The notes under the pieces: generated by a model
Seen by the model: only the letters and a program-made list of their open reading frames with translations
What the model was told of the DNA's origin: nothing
The model's database searches: none
Program-made: the position numbers and the translations under genes
From: Flammeovirgaceae bacterium BBD 1991-12
GTDB lineage: Bacteria; Bacteroidota; Bacteroidia; Cytophagales; Cyclobacteriaceae
Assembly (NCBI GenBank): GCA_001657315.1
Contig: LYSV01000002.1
Location: 1 to 64,000 of the forward strand
DNA length: 64,000 nucleotides
Direction of reading: 5' to 3'
Shown: positions 35,364 through 43,287 of the stretch, one piece after another
How the letters are laid out: every line of letters begins with the position of its first letter
Numbering within the stretch: the first letter of the stretch is position 1

Positions 35364-38110
35364 CAGTACAGAATATCCATATGGTGGTTTTTATTGTAGG
35401 AAGCATACTGCCGGCCACTTCGTGCTTTCCCTCTTCGGATCCTGCGACCGGATCAAAGCCCAATATCATCATCATTATGGCCGATGACATGGGGTATTCA
35501 GACCTTGGATGTTACGGCTCTGAAATTAAAACGCCAAACCTGGATCGTCTTGCTGCCGGAGGTTTAAAATTTACCCGGTTTTACAACGCCGGCCGTTGCA
35601 GCCCATCCCGGGCGGCATTGCTTACCGGTCTGCATCCGCATAAGGCCGGTGTAGCCTGGTTGTCCACTGAGCCAAAAGGGAATACAGTCCCGGGTTACCG
35701 CGGTAACCTCAATCATCAATCCGTTACCATTCCGGAAGTGCTAAAAAGTTCAGGATACACGAGCTATCTGAGTGGTAAGTGGCACGTTACTGAAGTGAAA
35801 TTGATGAAAGCACCCACTCCGGCTCCCAGCTGGCCTACCCGTCGGGGATTTGATCAGTTTTTTGGTACCATTAACGGGTTGGCCGATTACTTCATTCCTG
35901 TGGACCTGAAAAGAAATGATGACCCTGTTTCCTGTCCGGAAAACTTTTATTACACTGATGCGATCAGCGATACAGCCGCCGCCTTTATTTCCCAACATGT
36001 CAAAAACAAGCCGGATGATCCATTTTTTATGTATGTGGCCTATACAGCACCCCATTTTCCACTACAGGCTAAACCGGAGGACATCGCGAGGTATGAAAAC
36101 ACCTACCTGTCGGGCTGGGATGAGATAAGGGTACAAAGATTTGAACGTATGAAAAAACTGGGCCTGATCAAGGCTGAAGCACCCCTTCTCCAGAGAGATG
36201 CTGAAGTAAGGCCATGGGATGAGCTTGATGAGGCAAGTAAAAAAGAAATGGCAAAACGAATGGCCATATATGCTGCCCAGGTAGACTGTATGGACCAGGG
36301 GATTGGTCGGATCCTTTCAGCGCTGGAATCCAGTGGACAGATCGACAATACCCTCGTCTTCTTTCTGTCGGATAACGGGGCTTCTGCTGAATTCAAGTCA
36401 GAGCTGGATCCCGATCCTGCCTTGTTGGGAACGGCTGAATCTTACGAAAGCTATCGCATGGCATGGGCTCATGTGAGTAATACTCCCTTCAGGCGATACA
36501 AACACTGGGTGCATGAAGGAGGCATCCGTACCCCATTGATCGTTTCGTGGCCTGGCCGGATCAGGGAGCCCGGCAAATGGGTCCATGACCCGGCATACAT
36601 CACAGACCTGATGGCTACTGGCCTGGAAGTTGCCAACGTCCGGTATCCAGAAGAATTTAACGGTCATTCTATCCACCCGCATGACGGAGTAAGCTTATTG
36701 CCGGTGCTTGGAGGCGACAAATTGAACAGAGATACACTTTACTGGGAGCATGAAGGGAACAGGGCCATCAGAATTGGCAACTGGAAGCTGGTTTCTCGTG
36801 GAAAACCTCTGGCTCCCTATTTTGGTGACTGGCAATTATACGATCTTGATAGAGACCCGGCGGAACGAACAGACCTTTCAGCAAGTTCTCATGAAAAGGT
36901 AGCTTCCATGTCCGATGCCTGGTATAAGTGGGCAGAACGGAGCTATGTTTTTCCGCTGGACGGCCGGCCAGGAAGAGCAAGGCGGGATACTTCCGGGTAT
37001 GCGGTCCGAAAGGAAAAATTCGGGAACATGCCGGATGGAAGGGAGGTAAGCCTGTTCACGCTGAAGAATTATGATGGTGTGCAGGTTAAGATCACCAACT
37101 ACGGAGGGATCATCACTCAGATCATTACCCCCGACAAAAATCAATTCTACAAAGACATAGTACTTGGGTTTGATACATTCCAGGAATATCTTACCAAAAA
37201 CGGCCCGCACTTCGGTACCCTCATCGGACGGTACGCCAACAGAATTGCCTATGGGAAATTTGAACTGGATGGCAAAACATACGACTTACCGAAGAACCGA
37301 CCGCCGCATCATCTGCATACCGGTGATGAACGCGGCTTTGACCGGGTGCTATGGGATGCTGAGATCGTGAGAGATCATGGGCAGGAAAAACTGCGTCTGA
37401 CCTACACCAGTCCCGATGGCAATGAGGGCTATCCCGGAAACCTGGCTACTACGGTGGACTATTATCTGACCGACAGTAGCGAGCTGGTGATCGATTACAA
37501 GGCAACTACTGATAAACCTACCATTGTAAATCTCACGAATCATACGTATTTCAACCTTTCCGGTCGTGATACCCGTCAGATGAGGGGTTACGGCCCGGAT
37601 CTGGACAAATACGACCGGATCATGGATCATGAGGTATATATTAACGCTGACCGCTATACTCCTGTGAACACTTCTCTTATACCTACCGGTGAGATCCTTC
37701 AGGTAAAAGGAACCCCGTTTGATTTTACTGTACCTAAAGTGGTTTCAGAGGATGGTTCCGAAGGATATGATCATAATTTTGTTCTTAACAGAGTGAATGA
37801 GACTGACCTTGTGCTGGCTGCCATTGTTCGCGATCCAAAAACCGGCCGGACCATGGAGGTACATACAACCCAGCCAGGATTGCAATTCTATACCGGCAAT
37901 TTCCTGTCTGAAAAAATCGTGGGTAAACGGAGCAGGCAGTTAATGAAGCATGCTGGCATGTGCCTGGAAACGCAAAACTATCCCGATGCTCCTAACCACA
38001 GGAATTTCCCTGATCCAGTGTTGCGTCCTGGGGAAGTATATCACCACAAAACGATTTACAGGTTCGATGTTCGACCAGACCAAATGAAACAACAACGTCA
38101 TGAAAAATAG
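35360..38110 (+). CDS. Sulfatase-aldose 1-epimerase fusion protein
   Basis: Single uninterrupted frame of 916 residues from the ATG at 35360, which overlaps the previous stop (ATGA); the frame is open from 35324 but this start gives a lipoprotein-type signal ending LPATSC. Residues about 34-545 are a complete S1_4-like sulfatase: IMADDMGYSDLGCYG, C80[17 protein letters not shown], SGKWHVTE, FLSDNGASAE, and a full C-terminal subdomain ending near KWAERSYVFPLDGR. A short linker leads to residues about 553-916, a complete galactose mutarotase: FGTLIGRYANRI, HHLHTGDERGFDRVLWD, NEGYPGNLA, NLTNHTYFNLSG (catalytic His), YDHNFVLN, and CLETQNYPDAPNH (catalytic Glu). A desulfated free sugar would be released next to an enzyme that interconverts its anomers. 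The stop lies 11 bp inside the next gene. Confidence 0.93.
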   Translation: MTVQNIHMVVFIVGSILPATSCFPSSDPATGSKPNIIIIMADDMGYSDLGCYGSEIKTPNLDRLAAGGLKFTRFYNAGRCSPSRAALLTGLHPHKAGVAWLSTEPKGNTVPGYRGNLNHQSVTIPEVLKSSGYTSYLSGKWHVTEVKLMKAPTPAPSWPTRRGFDQFFGTINGLADYFIPVDLKRNDDPVSCPENFYYTDAISDTAAAFISQHVKNKPDDPFFMYVAYTAPHFPLQAKPEDIARYENTYLSGWDEIRVQRFERMKKLGLIKAEAPLLQRDAEVRPWDELDEASKKEMAKRMAIYAAQVDCMDQGIGRILSALESSGQIDNTLVFFLSDNGASAEFKSELDPDPALLGTAESYESYRMAWAHVSNTPFRRYKHWVHEGGIRTPLIVSWPGRIREPGKWVHDPAYITDLMATGLEVANVRYPEEFNGHSIHPHDGVSLLPVLGGDKLNRDTLYWEHEGNRAIRIGNWKLVSRGKPLAPYFGDWQLYDLDRDPAERTDLSASSHEKVASMSDAWYKWAERSYVFPLDGRPGRARRDTSGYAVRKEKFGNMPDGREVSLFTLKNYDGVQVKITNYGGIITQIITPDKNQFYKDIVLGFDTFQEYLTKNGPHFGTLIGRYANRIAYGKFELDGKTYDLPKNRPPHHLHTGDERGFDRVLWDAEIVRDHGQEKLRLTYTSPDGNEGYPGNLATTVDYYLTDSSELVIDYKATTDKPTIVNLTNHTYFNLSGRDTRQMRGYGPDLDKYDRIMDHEVYINADRYTPVNTSLIPTGEILQVKGTPFDFTVPKVVSEDGSEGYDHNFVLNRVNETDLVLAAIVRDPKTGRTMEVHTTQPGLQFYTGNFLSEKIVGKRSRQLMKHAGMCLETQNYPDAPNHRNFPDPVLRPGEVYHHKTIYRFDVRPDQMKQQRHEK

Positions 38111-39392
38111 AAAGGACCACAGGAGAGGTTTTATCAAAAAAATATTGGGAGGCTCCGCTATGGCAATCACTCTGCCTGCTATGGGATTTTCAGGAAGAAA
38201 TGAGCCTGATCCTTTAACAGCCCCTGGAGAACGAGCATCATCAGACGAAGCCTATTGGGATCTGGTCCAAAGCCAGTACCAAATAAAGCCAGATCTGATC
38301 ATGATGAATGCCGCCAATTTTTGTCCGGGTCCTTACCCGGTGAGTCGAACGATGATCGAACACCTGCAGGGGCTGAACACCAACGCCTCTTCCCAGGATC
38401 GGAAAAAATATAAACAGATCTACGAAGAAACAGTCGCGGTATTGGCTGACTACCTTGGTGCCGATCCGGAAGAGATCGCTGTAACCCGGAATACCAGTGA
38501 GAGCAACAACATTATCAACAACGGCATCGATCTGAAACCCGGGGATGAGGTGATCTACTGGGGTCAGAACCATGAAACATTGAATATCGCATGGGAAGTA
38601 CGGGCTAAACGCGACGGTTTTAAGGCCGTAGAGGTCATTACCCCTCGACAGCCGAAAACAGAAGAAGATCTGATCCGGCCATTTAAGGACGCCATGACCA
38701 AAAAGACCCGGCTGATCTGCTTTTCCCATATTTCCAATCAATCCGGTACATTATTGCCAGTTAAAAAGCTTTGTGCCCTTGCGAGGGAAAGAAATATCCT
38801 TAGCCTGGTGGATGGCGCACAAACCTTTGGGTTTATGAATATCGATGTAAAAGAAATGGGATGCGACTTCTACACCGGCAGCGCCCACAAATGGCTGACA
38901 GGCCCCAAGGAATCAGGGGTTCTCTATATTCGAAAAGACGCGCTCAACAGGATATGGCCACTTGTGATCAGCAAAGACTGGAAGTGGGAGCATGAGTGGA
39001 CTGTGAAGAATCTCGTATGTTATGGTCAGCGCAATGATGCCACCATAGCCGCTTTCAAAAAGGCTATTGAATTTCACAATATGATCGGCAAGGATCGGGT
39101 AGAGGCCAGGGTACGTGAGCTTGTCAACCGTTTAAAAGACAGACTCAGGGCTGAGGTGCCGGGAGTCGAATTTGTAACACCGCTGGAGCCGGATATGTAT
39201 GCCTGTATACTGGTATTCAACCTGCCGGACACAGACTCTGATGCGGCTGTTGCGAAGTTGTATAAAGATCACCGGATTGCCTGTGCCGGTACGCACGATG
39301 GTTTCAACGGGATACGGCTTTCTCCAAATATCTACAACACGAAAGATGAACTGGATGAAGTGATAAAGGTATTGAAGAAACTCAGGGTTTAA
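38100..39392 (+). CDS. Tat-exported class V PLP-dependent enzyme
   Basis: Fold-type I PLP enzyme of 430 residues resembling isopenicillin-N epimerase and cysteine desulfurase relatives. The N-terminus carries a twin-arginine signal (HRRGFIKKILGGSA, then a hydrophobic stretch), so the folded holo-enzyme would be moved to the periplasm. Motifs: MNAANFCPGPYPV, TRNTSESNNIINNG (phosphate cup), SHISNQSGTLLPV, LVDGAQTFGFMNID (Asp that holds the pyridine N) and GSAHKWLTGPKESG, whose Lys264 would form the internal aldimine. The start overlaps the fusion gene by 11 bp and CE15 follows after 13 bp, so it belongs to the PUL transcript. A PLP enzyme in a glycan locus could deaminate or lyse an amino sugar or amino-acid substituent, or desulfurate. 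No role is shown. Confidence 0.85.
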   Translation: MKNRKDHRRGFIKKILGGSAMAITLPAMGFSGRNEPDPLTAPGERASSDEAYWDLVQSQYQIKPDLIMMNAANFCPGPYPVSRTMIEHLQGLNTNASSQDRKKYKQIYEETVAVLADYLGADPEEIAVTRNTSESNNIINNGIDLKPGDEVIYWGQNHETLNIAWEVRAKRDGFKAVEVITPRQPKTEEDLIRPFKDAMTKKTRLICFSHISNQSGTLLPVKKLCALARERNILSLVDGAQTFGFMNIDVKEMGCDFYTGSAHKWLTGPKESGVLYIRKDALNRIWPLVISKDWKWEHEWTVKNLVCYGQRNDATIAAFKKAIEFHNMIGKDRVEARVRELVNRLKDRLRAEVPGVEFVTPLEPDMYACILVFNLPDTDSDAAVAKLYKDHRIACAGTHDGFNGIRLSPNIYNTKDELDEVIKVLKKLRV

Positions 39393-39405
39393 GGTTCCTG
39401 CTATT

Positions 39406-40671
39406 ATGAAAAACGCCAACATATTCATCAGCGCTTTTTTTCTTGTGCTTTTTGGGGCATTTCTGTCCAGCCGGGCACAGCTACCGACGGCGAATTATGA
39501 CGAGAACAGGGTGCCTGAATATATCTTACCGGCATTACCGACCACCTTGAAGGAATGGGAGAATTCCCGGAGTGGGTTGATAGCTCAATTTGAAAACGAA
39601 GTTTACGGCCGGGTTGCGGAAGGTTCCTTTCGAACAGAGGTGACCATTACCAGACAACGTAACGGTGTCCTTGCGGGAAAAGCCGACCTGAAAGAGATCC
39701 GTGTCCAAATCATTACATCCAGAGGGGAGCTTCCCATTGATATTCTTTTGCTCACCCCTTTGGGCAGCACAGGTCCGATGCCTGTCATTTTGGGCCTGAA
39801 CTTTTATGGCAATCATTCCATTCACAGGGATACGGCCATTTCCCTTTCAGACCGGTGGATGAGGCGAAACGAGGATTATGGTATTGAAAATAATAAAGCT
39901 ACAGAAGCCTCCCGGGGTGTCCGGGCTTATCGTTGGGCCATAGACAAGATACTTAGCCGTGGGTATGCATTGGCCACCTTCTACTATGGAGATGTGGACC
40001 CGGATTTTCATGATGGTTTTAGCAATGGGGTCCATCCATTGTTTTATCAGGAGGGTCAGATCGCTCCCCGGCCTGATGAATGGGGTTCTGTCAGTGCCTG
40101 GGCCTGGGGAACACGCCGGGTGTTGGATTATTTGCAAACAGACCCCCAAATTCATGAGGGCAAAATAGCACTTTTCGGCCATTCCAGGTTGGGTAAAACA
40201 GCATTGTGGGCAGGAGCACAAGACAAACGCTTTGCTGCGGTAATTGCCAATAATTCAGGCTGTGGAGGCGCTGCGTTGTCCAGAAGGAAGTTCGGTGAGA
40301 CAGTACAGATCATCAATACCAGCTTTCCTCACTGGTTCTGCACCAATTTCAAAAAGTACAACGAACGGGAGTCACAACTACCCGTGGACCAGCACCAATT
40401 GATCGCGCTGATAGCCCCCAGACCAGTTTATATCACCAGCGCCAGCGAAGACCTGTGGGCCGATCCGAAGGGAGAGTTTTTGGCAGCACGGGAAGCCGGC
40501 AGGGTCTACTCCCTGTACAATAGTACAAGTAATCCCCTACTTGAGAAAATACCGCCGTCGCATACGCCGGTCCTTGGACCAATTAGTTACCATATGCGGT
40601 CAGGAAAGCACGATGTGACCGACTATGACTGGGACCGCTTTTTGGATTTTCTGGACCTGCATTTTAAATGA
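39406..40671 (+). CDS. CE15-like glucuronoyl esterase
   Basis: Secreted serine esterase of 421 residues, alpha/beta-hydrolase fold. Signal peptide ending SSRAQ. The nucleophile elbow is FGHSRLGKTAL (Ser260), the bacterial form of the CE15 G-x-S-R-x-G-K motif. SASEDLWADPKGEF gives the acidic residue and MRSGKHDVTDYDW the catalytic His. Also present is the CE15 block WGSVSAWAWGTRRVLDYL. CE15 enzymes split esters between uronic acid carboxyls and an alcohol, which supports an esterified uronate in the substrate. A second, more distant CE15-like esterase is at 44846-46135. It lies in the middle of the plus-strand run. Confidence 0.88.
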   Translation: MKNANIFISAFFLVLFGAFLSSRAQLPTANYDENRVPEYILPALPTTLKEWENSRSGLIAQFENEVYGRVAEGSFRTEVTITRQRNGVLAGKADLKEIRVQIITSRGELPIDILLLTPLGSTGPMPVILGLNFYGNHSIHRDTAISLSDRWMRRNEDYGIENNKATEASRGVRAYRWAIDKILSRGYALATFYYGDVDPDFHDGFSNGVHPLFYQEGQIAPRPDEWGSVSAWAWGTRRVLDYLQTDPQIHEGKIALFGHSRLGKTALWAGAQDKRFAAVIANNSGCGGAALSRRKFGETVQIINTSFPHWFCTNFKKYNERESQLPVDQHQLIALIAPRPVYITSASEDLWADPKGEFLAAREAGRVYSLYNSTSNPLLEKIPPSHTPVLGPISYHMRSGKHDVTDYDWDRFLDFLDLHFK

Positions 40672-40725
40672 TCACGGTATGAGCCTTGGAAAAACAAATT
40701 CTTTGATAGACATAAAAAATGGATC

Positions 40726-41610
40726 ATGGCTACTCTGTTGAAATATATCTTATATTCCTTCCTTGTGGTGATCGTACTGATACATTTGTCCTTTAGGCAA
40801 AAGCGGCCCGTGAATGAAAATGAATGGCAAATGCTTTTCAATGGTGACAACCTGGATCAATGGTATACCTATCTGGCAAAACCCCATCCTGCCTCCAAGG
40901 TGAAAGGGATCGAAAAGGATGAAGATGGGAATTACCTCATGCCTGTGGGATTAAATAAAGATCCGCTTAATGTCTTTTCCATAGTTGACAAAGATGGGGA
41001 AAAGGTGATCCGAATATCAGGAGAAGTGTTTGGGACACTTATCACCCATAAGGAATTTGAGAACTACCATTTATCGCTGGAGTATAAGGCCGGTACCCGG
41101 AAATATCCACCCCGGGAGAACAAGAAAAAGATCGATAGTGGCGTTCTCTATCATTCTGTAGGAGAAGAAGGGGCATGGGAAGAGCACTGGATGAGATCTT
41201 TCGAATGTCAGGTAAAGGAGGGTCAGATCGGTGATTTCATTACGATAGATACCGTGCTGGCCGATATACCCTGTGTACCCACAAAGCCGGGGCGGCCGCA
41301 GATGTACAAGCCTGGGGCTGACATGTGTACTTTTCGGCATTATGCTCCCTATTGCCGGCACGGGGGAGAATTTGAAAATCCCAAAGAAGAATGGAACAGA
41401 GTGGAGATCTATATGTATGGGGATACCAGCGTTCACCTGGTCAATGGCAAAGTCAATCTGATCGCCTATAACCTGCGCCATATTGAAAATGGCAGGGAAG
41501 TGCCGCTGACCAAAGGTAAGATCCAGCTTCAGTCAGAAGGTGGAGAAGTGTTTTATCGTGATATTAAAGTGAGACCGATTAATGAAATACCTGATGAATT
41601 GCTGAAGTGA
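40726..41610 (+). CDS. 3-keto-disaccharide hydrolase (DUF1080) family protein
   Basis: Protein of 294 residues with one N-terminal membrane anchor or signal (LLKYILYSFLVVIVLIHLSF, about 4-23). The DUF1080 jelly roll starts at WQMLFNGDNLDQWYTYLAK and continues with LITHKEFENYHLSLEYKAG, KKIDSGVLYHSVGE and FECQVKEGQIGDF. VEIYMYGDTSVHLVNGKV and GKIQLQSEGGEVFYRDIKVRPI close the fold. The family includes hydrolases of 3-keto-glycosides made by sugar 3-dehydrogenases. No such oxidase (GMC or Gfo/Idh/MocA) is in the window, so a plain glycan-binding or hydrolytic role is equally possible. Confidence 0.85.
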   Translation: MATLLKYILYSFLVVIVLIHLSFRQKRPVNENEWQMLFNGDNLDQWYTYLAKPHPASKVKGIEKDEDGNYLMPVGLNKDPLNVFSIVDKDGEKVIRISGEVFGTLITHKEFENYHLSLEYKAGTRKYPPRENKKKIDSGVLYHSVGEEGAWEEHWMRSFECQVKEGQIGDFITIDTVLADIPCVPTKPGRPQMYKPGADMCTFRHYAPYCRHGGEFENPKEEWNRVEIYMYGDTSVHLVNGKVNLIAYNLRHIENGREVPLTKGKIQLQSEGGEVFYRDIKVRPINEIPDELLK

Positions 41611-41630
41611 AGCCGTCAAATCCCCTGGGG

Positions 41631-41659
41631 TGAACTGGCCTGAAAAATGTTCTCCGGAT
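41631..41659 (+). repeat. Probable decayed copy of repeat A
   Basis: TGAACTGGCC followed by GTTCTCCGG matches the left side of copy 2 (29758 onward) with a deletion between, and again lies just upstream of a plus-strand PUL gene. The palindrome itself is lost. Confidence 0.35.
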
Positions 41660-41675
41660 AAAAAAGTATGTAGAA

Positions 41676-43265
41676 ATGAAGTTATGGATATGTTTGGTTT
41701 GTTCCTTAAAGCTGTTGCTGGCGCCGTTATATGCTCAGCAGGTAATGCCCGTACGTTCTGATGATTTTATAGACTACATGGGCATAGGAGCTTCGTTTGG
41801 TAATGATTTCGGAGCTAATGATGAATTGGTCTACAGTGGTCTCGATGAACTGGGTATCCGCTATATAAGAGGATGGATGAACTGGTTGAATACCGGTGTG
41901 ATAGGGGTAAATGAATTCAGAGACCTGGGTATAAGAATGTGTGGTCTGTGGCAGGATCCAAAATTAAAAAGACCGCTCGAATGCAGACCGTTGCTGAAAA
42001 CCTATGGCCCGGATTTTTTCATTGCCATTGAGGGACATAACGAGCCCGATATTTTTAGCAGGGACAGGTGTTATGAAGGAGTTTGCAACGACACCCGTAA
42101 CGGAATATACGATGCCTCAGTAAAACAACATAATGCTCTTTTTGAGGATCTGAAGTCTGACCCGGAAACAGCTGATATACCTGTAGTGGCACCCTCTTTT
42201 GCAAGGACGAGGCAAATTAAAAGTGCCGTAGGACTAAAGCATGATCTTCGCAATCTGCACTATTACCCGGTCTGGGGAGAAAACTCATACCCCACCGCCG
42301 GTTACGGATGGGAAAGCACAAGTTGGGAGGAGGTGCTGATGAATGTTGATGACTATGGTTCTGATGCAGGAATATTCTTCACCGAGAGCGGTAATGGTAT
42401 TCACCAGCTATCCGAGCGAGCCCAGGCAAAATATATTGGAAGAATGTTTGCAGAATATTTTGGGCAGGTCAGTGGTATAGAAAAGTTCTTTTATTTCAGA
42501 TTACAGCAGCAATTCAATACGGGCAGTGGTCATGAGGAGTGGGGCCTTGTAGATACATTGGGGAACAAACTTTATGCATTCCATGCGCTAAAATCCATTA
42601 TCGACCTGCTGAAAGAAGCGTCTTATAGTAAACAGGCAGGAAAATGGATACTCCCCAGTGAGGATTTCATCCTGCAACCGCTGACTGTATCCTATACCGG
42701 TAAATTGTCAACGACCCATGACCTCCTTTTGCAAAAAGGGAATGGCAGGTACTATTTGCTTTTATGGCAGGAAGTTAATTCCTACCTGGCCGCCGGTAAA
42801 GAGGATCTCGAACCCCCTAATGATGAGGTTACAATAAAAATAAGCGAAGGCATCAAAAATGTACGTCAATTCAGCTACACTTCCATCTTCCGGTTTGAAT
42901 CTACCATGCTCAATGTCTCAAATGGGAATGAAGTTTCCCTGCAGGTACCTGACCATATTACTATCATTCAATTTGACAGTGGCAGCGATCAGGAGGTAGT
43001 TGCTGGTTTTGAAGGATTGTCCTCTGGGGAAATCAGTATTTACCCTAATCCCACCAGTGGACAGGTCCATATCAGAACGAATAGCGATGCAGTCAAAAAT
43101 GCGAGCGTTTTCATAATTGACCTGACCGGACAGGTAGTAGAGGAATTTACAATTCATAATGGGACCGTTGATTTATCAAATCAACAACCCGGGCTGTACT
43201 ACTTCAAGGTAATGACGAACGATGGGTTGACGGTAAGACCGATCTTCTTCAACCCGGATCATTGA
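41676..43265 (+). CDS. Clan GH-A-type glycosidase with T9SS sorting tail
   Basis: Secreted TIM-barrel glycosidase of 529 residues. Signal peptide ending LAPLYAQQ. The barrel shows GIRYIRGWMNWLN, then FIAIEGHNEPD, whose Glu123 after Asn fits the acid/base, and IFFTESGNG, whose Glu237 fits the nucleophile. A beta domain follows (about 340-440). The last 78 residues are a type A T9SS sorting domain: ISIYPNPTSGQVHI, VFIIDLTGQVV and LSNQQPGLYYFKV. It is therefore exported across the outer membrane and probably attached to the surface, the only clear T9SS cargo in the window. I cannot name the GH family; GH39, GH30 and GH79 relatives are possible. Probably endo-acting on intact polymer (inference from location). 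Confidence 0.8.
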   Translation: MKLWICLVCSLKLLLAPLYAQQVMPVRSDDFIDYMGIGASFGNDFGANDELVYSGLDELGIRYIRGWMNWLNTGVIGVNEFRDLGIRMCGLWQDPKLKRPLECRPLLKTYGPDFFIAIEGHNEPDIFSRDRCYEGVCNDTRNGIYDASVKQHNALFEDLKSDPETADIPVVAPSFARTRQIKSAVGLKHDLRNLHYYPVWGENSYPTAGYGWESTSWEEVLMNVDDYGSDAGIFFTESGNGIHQLSERAQAKYIGRMFAEYFGQVSGIEKFFYFRLQQQFNTGSGHEEWGLVDTLGNKLYAFHALKSIIDLLKEASYSKQAGKWILPSEDFILQPLTVSYTGKLSTTHDLLLQKGNGRYYLLLWQEVNSYLAAGKEDLEPPNDEVTIKISEGIKNVRQFSYTSIFRFESTMLNVSNGNEVSLQVPDHITIIQFDSGSDQEVVAGFEGLSSGEISIYPNPTSGQVHIRTNSDAVKNASVFIIDLTGQVVEEFTIHNGTVDLSNQQPGLYYFKVMTNDGLTVRPIFFNPDH

Positions 43266-43287
43266 AGCCGAAAAAAATAATTAAAAA

